Positions 6,285-15,345 of a DNA stretch of 25,199 bases are shown here, piece after piece. The stretch lies in the IMG/VR virus record IMGVR_UViG_3300008114_000300, positions 1-25,199 of that record, one strand, 5' to 3'. The position numbers were made by a program, and so were the translations under genes. The first letter of the stretch is position 1, and each line of letters opens with the position of its first letter. This DNA is from a virus. The notes under the pieces are model-generated. The model did no database searches, was not told the origin of the DNA, and saw nothing but the letters and a program-made list of their open reading frames with translations.

Positions 6285-9242
6285 TTACTGACAAGTGATA
6301 TCAATATTAACTCCTACGTTTATTTGTAATGTACTTACAGCGGTTGTTGTAGCACATGTTAAATTGTATACCGTTACACTATTACCATTCACAAAGAAAT
6401 AATAACCATCATTTATCAATTGTGAAAGGTTTAATATTAATGCTGATTTCCATTGACTATTACTTGGAACTTGAGATGTTCCATAACCTTCAAAGAATTT
6501 GGTATTAATCAATGTTGTTCCATCAATTTTAACATTTACATACCATTGAGAATATAATGTGTTTGTTAAACAATCAGATAATTGATAACCTTGACTATTT
6601 AAGTAAGAATATAAAACACTGTATAAAATTTCAGAGAATGAACTAACAGTTGAAGTATTGACACCAATCCAAGGATAAATTGCACATGTTGTATTCTCAG
6701 TTGTACAATCATATGAGAATAATTGACCACTCGCTAAACATGGGTCATTTGTGATAGGTATTAACTGACAACCTCTTTGTCTTCTATAAACATATTTCTG
6801 TCTTTGAAGTGATGAGTTTTCTAAACGAGTACCAGTATTCCATATTGTGGATGCTGGAATCATTTGTTGTGTCAATCTAATCCAATATGGACCAAGACCT
6901 TCAACATATTCAATTAATTTTTGATATGTGAAATTATCATTTGGTATTCCAACATTTTGTTCTGATAATAAGTAATTGTAATAAATGTTTAATAATTCAG
7001 GATATCCACTTGTTTTACCATCAGTTGAATACCATCTGTTTCTTGCATTTATTGTTGAGTTAACGTATGTTTGTGCAAATTCAAAGAATGTCTTTTTATT
7101 TGGTTCAGGATTAATAAATGTCCAATCATATGTTCCCAAACTTGGATATGTTGGTGACATACCTGAATTTGGAATTGGATAGTTATTTTCTCGTGACATC
7201 TTCCAGACATTATATAAGATACCCTGAGATGGATTCATAAATAAATCCACATTTTTGGCGTTTAACACTAACTTATCACTTGCAGCATAGTAATAAGCAT
7301 TGTATCCTGATTCTGTACTAACTCTATATGCGGGTGGTTGCCAACTCTTTTTATTATCAGGAGTTAATTTTAAATTGTAACCCAAATTCATATAAGGGAA
7401 TTTTCTAAACTTGTTAAAATATTCCTGACCATATGTAAATGGTTGTAATGTTGTTTGAACATTTGGACTATTACCCGTAAAGACTGATTGAGTTACATTT
7501 ACAACTTGCGGACTTCTATGTTGTGGTGTAGATTCAAACCAACCAGCACCTTTTTCAAAATAATAGTCATCTGTATTAACAGGTGCTTGTGGATAACCAA
7601 ATTCATCAACAGGATAATCATCCCTAACTTGGTCAACTAAAAATAATTCAGTTGTTGATGTAAATGCCGTATATTGCGTTCCGTAAATTGAGTATGTTGT
7701 ACCAGACTCATAGGTGGTTATATTTTCAACATAAGTTCCACCCGTAATTTGGGCGAACTGTTCGTTGAATTGTTTCATATTGATTCTTTGGTCAGCAACA
7801 TATACATGTTCGTTAAACTCAATCAACGCATCGGGAGCTCCAACCAATCTTAATGTAAATTCAACTGAACGTCTTGTTCCCTTTGATTTAAACAAGTATG
7901 CCGAATTAAGAATAAGATTTCTGTAAAACTGATAGTTTAATTCTGATGGTGTATATTCTCTTGAATAACCTGCGTATTGTGTTACACCCGTTGAATTATA
8001 AACTGAGTCTAAAAAGTTTTCATTTGAAATTGGTGAAATGTTTGTACTCCAACCTAATGTTTGTGCTAAGTTTTTCAACAACATTGATGGGATATCATTT
8101 CCTGGCGTATAGTTTACCGAATTCATATATGCCAACGCATCTATAAATTGTTTAATTTGGTCAAAACTTCTTCCGTAAATTTGTAATACCTTCGCAACTC
8201 GGTGGTCATCAGTATCAAACTCTAACAAAGATTCTGTAACTAAGAAACGAGCAATTAAGTTAGTTTTAAAAGCATCAAACTCAGAACCAATAACATTTAA
8301 TGTTTCCAAATAATTTGTAAAACTTTGAGTTCTAATATCTAAGTTCCATAAACCATCTTTCTGCCATGTAACATTTTTAGTTTGTACTGATGCAACTCCA
8401 TTGTCTGAATCAACAGGAACATTAAATGTCGCAGTATAAATTGGAAGAACCAATCTGTTTAATAAAAATTGTTCTACTTGGTCAAAATCTTCAGAAAACG
8501 CTTTTTCAACGTAATAATCATTTGGTCTAATAACCAATGACTTGTATGTTGAAACGTCTCCACTAAATGGATTGCCAATAACAATAACTTTTATGGTTCC
8601 ACTATACAAACTTGATGATGACGTAAAATCAATAATTTGATAAAGGTTTTCATCAACAGATAAACTATAATCTCTATATCTATTTGTTAAATCTCTTAAT
8701 GGTGAAAACTCTTGCTCTCTGTTTTGTAGATTAATTGCTGAATTAACAGAATAGTCAATTGAAAATGGATTTTTAATTCTTGCAACATCAATTGTTAATT
8801 CAGTTTCATTAGCAACTGAATCATAAACAATATCATACGCAGTCTCACCTGATGTGAAGTCATAATACAACGCATCAATTTCAATAGCCGCTGGAAAAAA
8901 ATTAAGTATTCTTTGAACCGATACTTCAAATCTTTTTTGTAATGAACCAAAGATTGTAAAGTTGGTTACTTGTGATAAATCATAATTTGGATAAACCCTA
9001 TATTCTTTAGCAATTAATTCTCTTGAAGCATTAACAGAATCTAAATTTAAATCTTCTAATGAAACTGGTGATTGAAATACACCAATATTAAAATTACGAT
9101 TTGATTTTTCAGATATTCCTTGAGTAAATTCAAAGTTACCTTGTGTAAGTCCACCACCTTGCACAGTTTGTAACCCTACGATATTATCAAAGGGTGTACC
9201 TGCTCCTGATGCCGCTGTATTTGGTATGAACTTTTTAGCCAT
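6285..9242 (-). CDS. Large baseplate/tail structural protein (985 aa)
   Basis: The family is not named with confidence. Around residues 440-470 the motif YRNLILNSAYLFKSKGTRRS followed by LRLVGAP is seen. It resembles the segment 'YKNLLKN..YLLKSKGT..S....LR.FG.P' that I associate with tail proteins of marine and Bacteroidetes phages. Residues 1-430 are mixed alpha/beta with many aromatic residues. The last roughly 115 residues (QWYVNVKIDG, SNSQWKSAL, VNIDITC) resemble the C-terminus of the next protein. ATG 9242 overlaps the upstream stop as TAATG, so translation is probably coupled. It sits between the baseplate genes and the adhesin-like genes, so it may connect baseplate and fibres; the size is similar to T4 gp7, but I see no motif proving that identity. 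Confidence 0.75.
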   Translation of the reverse strand: MAKKFIPNTAASGAGTPFDNIVGLQTVQGGGLTQGNFEFTQGISEKSNRNFNIGVFQSPVSLEDLNLDSVNASRELIAKEYRVYPNYDLSQVTNFTIFGSLQKRFEVSVQRILNFFPAAIEIDALYYDFTSGETAYDIVYDSVANETELTIDVARIKNPFSIDYSVNSAINLQNREQEFSPLRDLTNRYRDYSLSVDENLYQIIDFTSSSSLYSGTIKVIVIGNPFSGDVSTYKSLVIRPNDYYVEKAFSEDFDQVEQFLLNRLVLPIYTATFNVPVDSDNGVASVQTKNVTWQKDGLWNLDIRTQSFTNYLETLNVIGSEFDAFKTNLIARFLVTESLLEFDTDDHRVAKVLQIYGRSFDQIKQFIDALAYMNSVNYTPGNDIPSMLLKNLAQTLGWSTNISPISNENFLDSVYNSTGVTQYAGYSREYTPSELNYQFYRNLILNSAYLFKSKGTRRSVEFTLRLVGAPDALIEFNEHVYVADQRINMKQFNEQFAQITGGTYVENITTYESGTTYSIYGTQYTAFTSTTELFLVDQVRDDYPVDEFGYPQAPVNTDDYYFEKGAGWFESTPQHRSPQVVNVTQSVFTGNSPNVQTTLQPFTYGQEYFNKFRKFPYMNLGYNLKLTPDNKKSWQPPAYRVSTESGYNAYYYAASDKLVLNAKNVDLFMNPSQGILYNVWKMSRENNYPIPNSGMSPTYPSLGTYDWTFINPEPNKKTFFEFAQTYVNSTINARNRWYSTDGKTSGYPELLNIYYNYLLSEQNVGIPNDNFTYQKLIEYVEGLGPYWIRLTQQMIPASTIWNTGTRLENSSLQRQKYVYRRQRGCQLIPITNDPCLASGQLFSYDCTTENTTCAIYPWIGVNTSTVSSFSEILYSVLYSYLNSQGYQLSDCLTNTLYSQWYVNVKIDGTTLINTKFFEGYGTSQVPSNSQWKSALILNLSQLINDGYYFFVNGNSVTVYNLTCATTTAVSTLQINVGVNIDITCQ

Positions 9243-10150
9243 TATTGTGCTGTGATATTTTGATAGCTTTTACTGAAATCAATATTAGTACCTCTGTTAT
9301 CTTTAACCTCATATAACAAGTTATTAAAGTCATCCTTGATTTCATACAAGTTATACTGTTGGTAAATGTTATTTTGTGCGTCATAGATAGTGTATATACC
9401 ATCTTCCATAGATTTAGTTTGATTACCGTAAAGGGCAATACCCAATGTATCAATATCATACTGCGAAACTTGAACTTCTAAAGTCAAAGGATTAAAATAT
9501 GTGTTTGATAAAATAATACTTTGTGCTGGTTGTCCAATGTACGGAGTTGCATTTGGTTTGTTTGTTGGTGATGAACTTGGTGATAAAGTACAAAATACCA
9601 AATTAGTTTGACCTTCTGTATATCTATATCTAACAGCCTTTTGTACTGTGTTAGTTAAGTTTTGAATAACTGGTTCACAATAAAAGTTTGATGTTATAAT
9701 TCTAAAAAAGTTAGGTATTTTACTACCATCAGCATTTAAATATTCAACTCTAAAACCAACAAGTCCTTGGGCAACAAATTTGTTGACATATTGGCTTGGC
9801 ACATTACTTAAATCAATAACAATACCTTTTACGTTTGGAAGTGCAGATAAAACACCACAATCAGTAATTGTTGTTCTTATTTCAGCGGGTCTAATATACA
9901 ATGTGTATATACCAATTTGAGTAAACACATCAGCAGGTAATCTTAAATTATAAAGACCACCCAATATTTCGTTTGTATTTCCACCAGTACTTGCGTTATT
10001 AAAGTATGGTCTCAATATTGCCGCAGCGTCAAGACTAGTTAACAGAAAGTCATCCGTTACATCTCTTGATGGTGTGTAATTCATTATGATGCTCACGTCT
10101 TCGGGTGATACATCTGCCGGTCTTATTGTTCCGTATGTTCCTGTTGCCAT
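9242..10150 (-). CDS. Virion structural protein, unknown (302 aa)
   Basis: I do not recognise this family. The protein begins MATGTYGTIRPADVSPEDVS and is rich in beta-prone and aromatic residues, with no Cys cluster, signal peptide or membrane segment. A charged C-terminal part (KDDFNNLLYEVKDNRG) ends the chain. It is set between two structural genes: one base separates its ATG from the upstream TAA (10152), and its own stop overlaps the downstream ATG as TAATG. This packing implies co-translation with the 359- and 985-aa proteins, so it is probably a component of the same baseplate or tail assembly. Confidence 0.7.
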   Translation of the reverse strand: MATGTYGTIRPADVSPEDVSIIMNYTPSRDVTDDFLLTSLDAAAILRPYFNNASTGGNTNEILGGLYNLRLPADVFTQIGIYTLYIRPAEIRTTITDCGVLSALPNVKGIVIDLSNVPSQYVNKFVAQGLVGFRVEYLNADGSKIPNFFRIITSNFYCEPVIQNLTNTVQKAVRYRYTEGQTNLVFCTLSPSSSPTNKPNATPYIGQPAQSIILSNTYFNPLTLEVQVSQYDIDTLGIALYGNQTKSMEDGIYTIYDAQNNIYQQYNLYEIKDDFNNLLYEVKDNRGTNIDFSKSYQNITAQ

Positions 10151-10151
10151 T

Positions 10152-11231
10152 TTATGTTACATTAAAAAATCTATATCCATATTTTATTAGGTCTCCGAGA
10201 TTGTCCACTTCGCCTATCCTTTGTACCCTTTCAAGTGCGGAGTTTTTGCCTCTTTCAATAAATACATTAGATTGTACTTCTGGTTGAGAAATTATTCCTA
10301 AAAGTAATTCATCTTTTACAATTGGTTCTTGAACCATCCAATCTGCGGTTAATCCTGATGATTGTGTAAAGTATATTGTTGTTCCATCAGAATAATCATA
10401 GTAATCAATATCTTGAATTGTATATGCTGTGTAAACCAAATTAATTTCTGTTATGATACCATAATCAACATTATTTTTTTGAACAGGTACTAATAATTGA
10501 AATTTGTTTTGTCCGTATTGTGCAAGGTCATTAATCCTTGAATCAGTATATCCACTAATTGTAAATGGTACAGTTACGTAATCAGATGATACTTGAGCAT
10601 CAACTAAATTAACACTATCCCCCGTAAAAATATAATCATAGGATATTGGTGTTGCACTCCATGAACCAGTATTTGGTGTAAAGTATGCAGTTCCACTTGA
10701 ATTAAAATCAGGAACTTCAACATATGGTGTTTTAATATTTTTTGATACCTTTGTATTACCCCAAGGACTATTTTGTGATAAGGTAATTGTATAACCACTT
10801 GGGTTAGAATTATAAGTGTGTACCAAAGAATTTGGTGTGTATGCCGTTACGGGTATAACAGGACTTCCATCACCCCAATCTAAATAATATTGTGAGAGTT
10901 CCAGATAGGCATTAAATTCCACATCAGCAGTATTATAAACATTCCAAGTAAATGGGTTTCCTGTCGTGGATGAAAATATAAAATTGTTTACAACATTAAT
11001 CTGTGAAATGGCACCATCAAATACTGAATAGTATCCCATGTCCACAGTATTCTGTAATAACAAAATTGGAACGGTTAAACCTGTTAACGTTGACGTATTG
11101 TTTGTACCACCCGTCAATGTTTCAGTCATAGATGAATAAACACCAAATGTTTCACCTGAATAAGTTACATCATGTATAATTGTTTTTAATACTTCAGGGG
11201 ATACCCTAACGTACATTGTTTGTGATTCCAT
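10152..11231 (-). CDS. Structural protein with PKD-like domain (359 aa)
   Basis: Residues about 95-155 contain a PKD/Ig-like signature: YYLDWGDGSP at 115-124, HTY at 138-140 and SGYTITL at 145-151, the usual WGDGS...H.Y...Y.ITL pattern. PKD domains are beta-sandwiches common in Bacteroidetes surface proteins and seen in phage structural proteins. The C-terminal segment (VFIERGKNSALERVQRIGEV, then DLIKYGYRFFN) is charged and looks like a conserved attachment region; I recall similar tails in other uncultured phage virion proteins but cannot name a family. ATG 11231 overlaps the upstream stop as TAATG. A role in the baseplate or tail periphery is inferred from context. Confidence 0.75.
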   Translation of the reverse strand: MESQTMYVRVSPEVLKTIIHDVTYSGETFGVYSSMTETLTGGTNNTSTLTGLTVPILLLQNTVDMGYYSVFDGAISQINVVNNFIFSSTTGNPFTWNVYNTADVEFNAYLELSQYYLDWGDGSPVIPVTAYTPNSLVHTYNSNPSGYTITLSQNSPWGNTKVSKNIKTPYVEVPDFNSSGTAYFTPNTGSWSATPISYDYIFTGDSVNLVDAQVSSDYVTVPFTISGYTDSRINDLAQYGQNKFQLLVPVQKNNVDYGIITEINLVYTAYTIQDIDYYDYSDGTTIYFTQSSGLTADWMVQEPIVKDELLLGIISQPEVQSNVFIERGKNSALERVQRIGEVDNLGDLIKYGYRFFNVT

Positions 11232-12004
11232 TATGGGTTTGTATATTCATACCATTTTATGGGATTACTTACGGTTCCCGTTCTGTTTCCTGTTGGATAA
11301 TTAAATACCTGATATGTTTGTGTTAAATAATCCAAATCAACTTTATAATAGAAATAACTTTCAGGTGGAAAGTCATACATATTTGGTAATAAGTTTTGTT
11401 GGGTATTCATCATTTTAATGAATTGACCCGTACTACCATCAAAGAATTTGGCTGTCATATAAAATGTGTTGATGTTTAAAAAACCCCTACCCTTTAACCA
11501 ATAAAGGAAGAAACCTTCTTTATCACCAATATAATCCAAAACATATTTTGGTTTTCTAATTGTAACTGGTGTTGTATTGTTTAACACCGTGGCTTGAGTT
11601 AATCCTTGTTGAACGGGAAGTATTACCGTAAAATAAGATTTTTGTGTTCTTGGTGTTGGACTATCATAAAAATCTATTTTCCAAAAAGATTTATCAAATG
11701 GTGGTTCAAAGTAATATATTTGATTTGTTGAGAATTTTGCTTGGTACGAATTTAACCATTGTTGTGAATCTTCTTCATACAAGTAAAAATCATAATTGAT
11801 TGATGTCTTTGTTACATCATAAGTTTGGTGGTCAAATCTTGTAACCTCAAAGTCATCATTTGGGTTAAGAATTTTTTCCAACACATCTTCCTCGTATTTT
11901 TCAAGGTCCAATTGTTGTCCATACATATCCCAAGATTGCTCCAAAGGAATGTTCAAAAATTTTGTTTGATTATCAAACAGTATTCTTACTTTATTCGCAT
12001 CCAT
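11231..12004 (-). CDS. Virion structural protein, unknown (257 aa)
   Basis: Unrecognised. It is very rich in Tyr and Phe (for example NYDFYLYEED, ESYFYYKVDLDYL) and has no Cys, membrane helix or signal peptide, as expected for a soluble beta-rich structural protein. The gene starts 14 bases inside the end of the 564-aa gene in another frame and its stop overlaps the next start as TAATG, so it is embedded in the coupled cluster. It may be a baseplate wedge or tail accessory subunit. Confidence 0.7.
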   Translation of the reverse strand: MDANKVRILFDNQTKFLNIPLEQSWDMYGQQLDLEKYEEDVLEKILNPNDDFEVTRFDHQTYDVTKTSINYDFYLYEEDSQQWLNSYQAKFSTNQIYYFEPPFDKSFWKIDFYDSPTPRTQKSYFTVILPVQQGLTQATVLNNTTPVTIRKPKYVLDYIGDKEGFFLYWLKGRGFLNINTFYMTAKFFDGSTGQFIKMMNTQQNLLPNMYDFPPESYFYYKVDLDYLTQTYQVFNYPTGNRTGTVSNPIKWYEYTNP

Positions 12005-13685
12005 CTATGATTGGGTCTGGGACTACTTGGTACAATTCTGTTATGTCAAATGACGCACCTTCAGGGTATAATCTAAAAGGTATATTTTGGAATGGGTAAT
12101 GAGCATTATTTAAATATGGAAATTCAACACCCCTACCTAAATTATCAACATAACCATATGTGTAAATATCTCTCCATAACCATAATTTGTTATTGTTACT
12201 GAAATAAGCATAGTTTGGAATATCTTCAATTCCAACTGGTTGAGCGGTTTCAACATAATCTGAAAATACTCTTAATGTTATTGGATTATGAACTTGATAA
12301 TAAAAACCACTTGTGTTTGTGCTAGCAGTTGATGGTATTGTAAATGCCTTTTGATTATAAGTTATCTTGTTCATATATTCAGAGATAACCCTTTCGGTTT
12401 GTTCAAAATCATTCCACTCACACCAATCACCATACATCGTATCACCACTATATCTTGGTAGGTTAACTGTAAAATCATATGTTACACCATTTTGTGTTTT
12501 GGTATAACCTGATGTAAGATTATCTTCGGTTGATAATGGATTTGTTGTATCCCACCAAGGATTTGTTTCATTTGGTGTCATATTCATTTTCCAACCACGT
12601 CTTAATCTATTAAACCAACCAAAGTACCCAACATTTTGGAATGTTGCAAATATTTGTGTTAAAGGTTTCTTGTTGTTGTCTAATTGAGTTAATAATTCAA
12701 AGTCACGAGCAAATGTTGTATTGTACGTGTTTGAACTTTGGTAGTTAGCAATTCTACTAACTTTGTTTGGTGTTAATGATGAGAACTGATACATCGCACC
12801 ATCATCAAATGGGTTTAACTCAAAACCATTTCTTGTAATAATTGAATCGTGAGGATTTGTTATAATCTTATGTTTTCTAACATAATACCTTGACATTGTT
12901 TCCCCTGAGTTATTAATATCGGCAATTCTTTTAAACACACCTGTAACACCCGCAGCAAATGTACTACCTGTGTATCCAACATTATTTAAATTGAATATGT
13001 AGGCATCTGAACCAATTGTGTTGTTTCCCAAACTACTAACTTGGAATAAATTCATGTCATCATAATTAAATGATAATTGAACGTATTGACCTATAGTTAA
13101 TCCGTGTGTAACAGGACACACAAATTGTATGATTGGCATTCCATTATCAGAACCTGTTGTAATCTTAAATGGTATTCCATCACCTGACACCCAAGCTGGA
13201 AGTGATGTTCCATTTTGATAATAATACTGCATCTGAACATTGTAGTCATTTTCATATGGATATGATAAAACAATATTCCAATTGTATGTTGAACTACTTT
13301 TGGTAACAAAATCTAATTGTAATGAATCAATATCAGTTCTAATAAATTCAAATTCTTGGAACGATGGTAATCCACTCCATATACCATTGATAATTGAAAC
13401 TTCAGGATTTACATAAAATAAACTATCTCTAAAAATAGTATAATCGGTATGACCAACCAAATTGTTTTCATAGATATAAGAAATTTTAATTGTTGGTCTG
13501 AATGTTGTCGCCTTTTGTCTTTCAGCATCAAACAATGTTGCCAAGTTAACAGATACAGTTCTATCATATTCAATAACTTGAGATTGAGTTTGATTAATAC
13601 CAACCTGAAGAGTTATATCTGCCTCAGGAGCTGACTTAAACTTTAAATCAGGTTTAACTACTATGAAATCTGTTTCTTGACTCAT
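11991..13685 (-). CDS. Virion structural protein, unknown (564 aa)
   Basis: No family recognised. The N-terminus (VVKPDLKFKSAPEADITLQV) leads into a beta-rich, aromatic and Asn-rich chain. Trp clusters such as NPWWDTTNP, YGDWCEWNDF and KLWLWRDIYTYGY occur in the second half. There is no membrane segment. ATG 13685 overlaps the stop of the 537-aa gene as ATGA, and its own end overlaps the 257-aa gene by 14 bases. Context places it in the baseplate/tail assembly, and length and composition suit a structural subunit rather than an enzyme. Confidence 0.72.
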   Translation of the reverse strand: MSQETDFIVVKPDLKFKSAPEADITLQVGINQTQSQVIEYDRTVSVNLATLFDAERQKATTFRPTIKISYIYENNLVGHTDYTIFRDSLFYVNPEVSIINGIWSGLPSFQEFEFIRTDIDSLQLDFVTKSSSTYNWNIVLSYPYENDYNVQMQYYYQNGTSLPAWVSGDGIPFKITTGSDNGMPIIQFVCPVTHGLTIGQYVQLSFNYDDMNLFQVSSLGNNTIGSDAYIFNLNNVGYTGSTFAAGVTGVFKRIADINNSGETMSRYYVRKHKIITNPHDSIITRNGFELNPFDDGAMYQFSSLTPNKVSRIANYQSSNTYNTTFARDFELLTQLDNNKKPLTQIFATFQNVGYFGWFNRLRRGWKMNMTPNETNPWWDTTNPLSTEDNLTSGYTKTQNGVTYDFTVNLPRYSGDTMYGDWCEWNDFEQTERVISEYMNKITYNQKAFTIPSTASTNTSGFYYQVHNPITLRVFSDYVETAQPVGIEDIPNYAYFSNNNKLWLWRDIYTYGYVDNLGRGVEFPYLNNAHYPFQNIPFRLYPEGASFDITELYQVVPDPIIDGCE

Positions 13686-15295
13686 TCTGATATTCCAATA
13701 TAAAGTTGTGTAAATTTATCCATTGCAGATGCACCTTTCTTTAATCCAAAATAAAAGTACCAAGGAGCACTTGTTAATGTTGTCTGATTTAATGTACCAG
13801 GAAGAATTACAGGTTCGTTTCCACCCTGAGCGTTTCTTTGGAAAATATATCCTGTACGGTTTTGAATGTATTGGTTTCCACCGATAAACATAGGTGCGTT
13901 TAATCTATCAATACTTTGGTATTTTTGTTTGTAAGCCGAATATGTAAATTTAGAACTAGACCAAGTGTTTTCTTGATTACCAAATATTGACGGTTGTGAT
14001 GGACTACCCCAACCATTGTTGTACCAAGTATAAAATGGAACCTCTTGTGATTTGGTTCCTAAGTAGTCAGCTATTAATGTACTACCCGTTAAGTTTCTAT
14101 TCAATCTCCTCGGTGATATCAAATCTCTTTCTTGTGTGAATCCACTATAGAACACACCAAATACAGGATTACCTTTGGAATCACCATCAACGTAAATTGG
14201 ATTGTCTGAAGTAGTATTTGGGTCGTCAACATAATTCTCAGCAGTAAATGGTACTATACCATATTGAGAGTTGATTTGTAACATCTGAGCATAATCACCA
14301 TCAACCCTATCTTCGTTTCTACTAAATAAAGAAGCCACAGAACCATTACTAACACCAAAAATTTGACTTAAGTAATTTGAATTTACTAATCTTGATATAA
14401 CAAATAATTGTAATAAGTCTTTTTCACTACTCCAACTTGTTGCCGTTAGATTGTCCATTTGATATCCATAGTAATCAGGTGATAAGTTAACATCTTTAGT
14501 CCAAATGTATTTTGGTCCTAAGTCAAGAATTGTTGTTGGAAACAAGAAATCTTTTTTATTAACATCATTACTATTGTTTGTTGGTGAATCTTTACCAATA
14601 AAATCACTTCCATTCCAAGGACTTGAACGGTAGTAATAGTTACTTGACTCGGGGTCAAAAACTAAAACATCAGCACAGAAAGTATAATTAACATTACCAT
14701 TGAGTGGATTAACACTTCTGACATATGGTTTATTATTGGAATCAAAGAATACGTTGTTTTCAAATGGGAACGCAAATAAAGTTCCATTAACCCAAGCATT
14801 TACAAATGTATGTGATAAGGCACCTCTACAAATAGCAAATGTTAGTCTAAATCTTGATACCCATTGGGCTATCAATGTAAAGTCATTATTTCTACCAAAC
14901 AAAGAAACTAATGGTTTATTGACAATACTATAACAACCATTAACTACTACAGGTCCACCAAGATTTGTATTACAGTCATTTGTTGCCGGTAATACGGTAA
15001 AGTTGGTACCAATACCTTGATAACAATTTAAGTCAACCATACCAGCACAAGAGAACGACTCTAATACCTTATTCATTGTTCCACCTGTAACAACATCAGC
15101 CCCACCTGTTGCATCACCAAAAGAAAAACTTGGTACAGGAACTACGGTTTCAGCACTTCCACTATCACTATAAAAATTATATGTTAAACTATTTGATGCT
15201 TGCCAAGCAAATGCGTTATTGTCTACGGTATTTAATACGGTACCTGTTGGTAATCTGTCCGCTCTCATAACCATTCGGTTACTATAAACAACCAT
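13682..15295 (-). CDS. Virion structural protein, unknown (537 aa; start uncertain)
   Basis: Unrecognised family; beta-rich with Asn/Ser-rich loops and scattered Cys. The first ATG is at 15295 (MVVYSNRMVMRADRLPTG), but the same frame is open for 22 further codons up to a TAA at 15362-15364. That upstream segment reads like natural protein (KPQYYYAPSWARYSPGK) yet has no ATG, GTG or TTG. The real N-terminus may therefore be longer, through a non-standard start, a -1 frameshift from the 1016-aa gene (whose stop is at 15346-15348), or a base error. There is no good ribosome-binding site before ATG 15295. The stop overlaps the next ATG as ATGA. A role in the baseplate/tail is inferred from neighbours. 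Confidence 0.72.
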   Translation of the reverse strand: MVVYSNRMVMRADRLPTGTVLNTVDNNAFAWQASNSLTYNFYSDSGSAETVVPVPSFSFGDATGGADVVTGGTMNKVLESFSCAGMVDLNCYQGIGTNFTVLPATNDCNTNLGGPVVVNGCYSIVNKPLVSLFGRNNDFTLIAQWVSRFRLTFAICRGALSHTFVNAWVNGTLFAFPFENNVFFDSNNKPYVRSVNPLNGNVNYTFCADVLVFDPESSNYYYRSSPWNGSDFIGKDSPTNNSNDVNKKDFLFPTTILDLGPKYIWTKDVNLSPDYYGYQMDNLTATSWSSEKDLLQLFVISRLVNSNYLSQIFGVSNGSVASLFSRNEDRVDGDYAQMLQINSQYGIVPFTAENYVDDPNTTSDNPIYVDGDSKGNPVFGVFYSGFTQERDLISPRRLNRNLTGSTLIADYLGTKSQEVPFYTWYNNGWGSPSQPSIFGNQENTWSSSKFTYSAYKQKYQSIDRLNAPMFIGGNQYIQNRTGYIFQRNAQGGNEPVILPGTLNQTTLTSAPWYFYFGLKKGASAMDKFTQLYIGISE

Positions 15296-15345
15296 TTTGC
15301 CTGGACTGTATCTAGCCCAAGATGGTGCGTAATAATATTGCGGTT

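Noticed and set aside
6285-9242. Identity of the 985-aa protein as T4 gp7
   Set aside because: Only size and position suggest it; no specific gp7 motif is visible, so it is left as a baseplate/tail structural protein.
9235-9459. 74-aa minus-strand frame inside the 302-aa gene
   Set aside because: It lies in another frame of a longer, better supported gene and has low-complexity His/Met/Leu composition.
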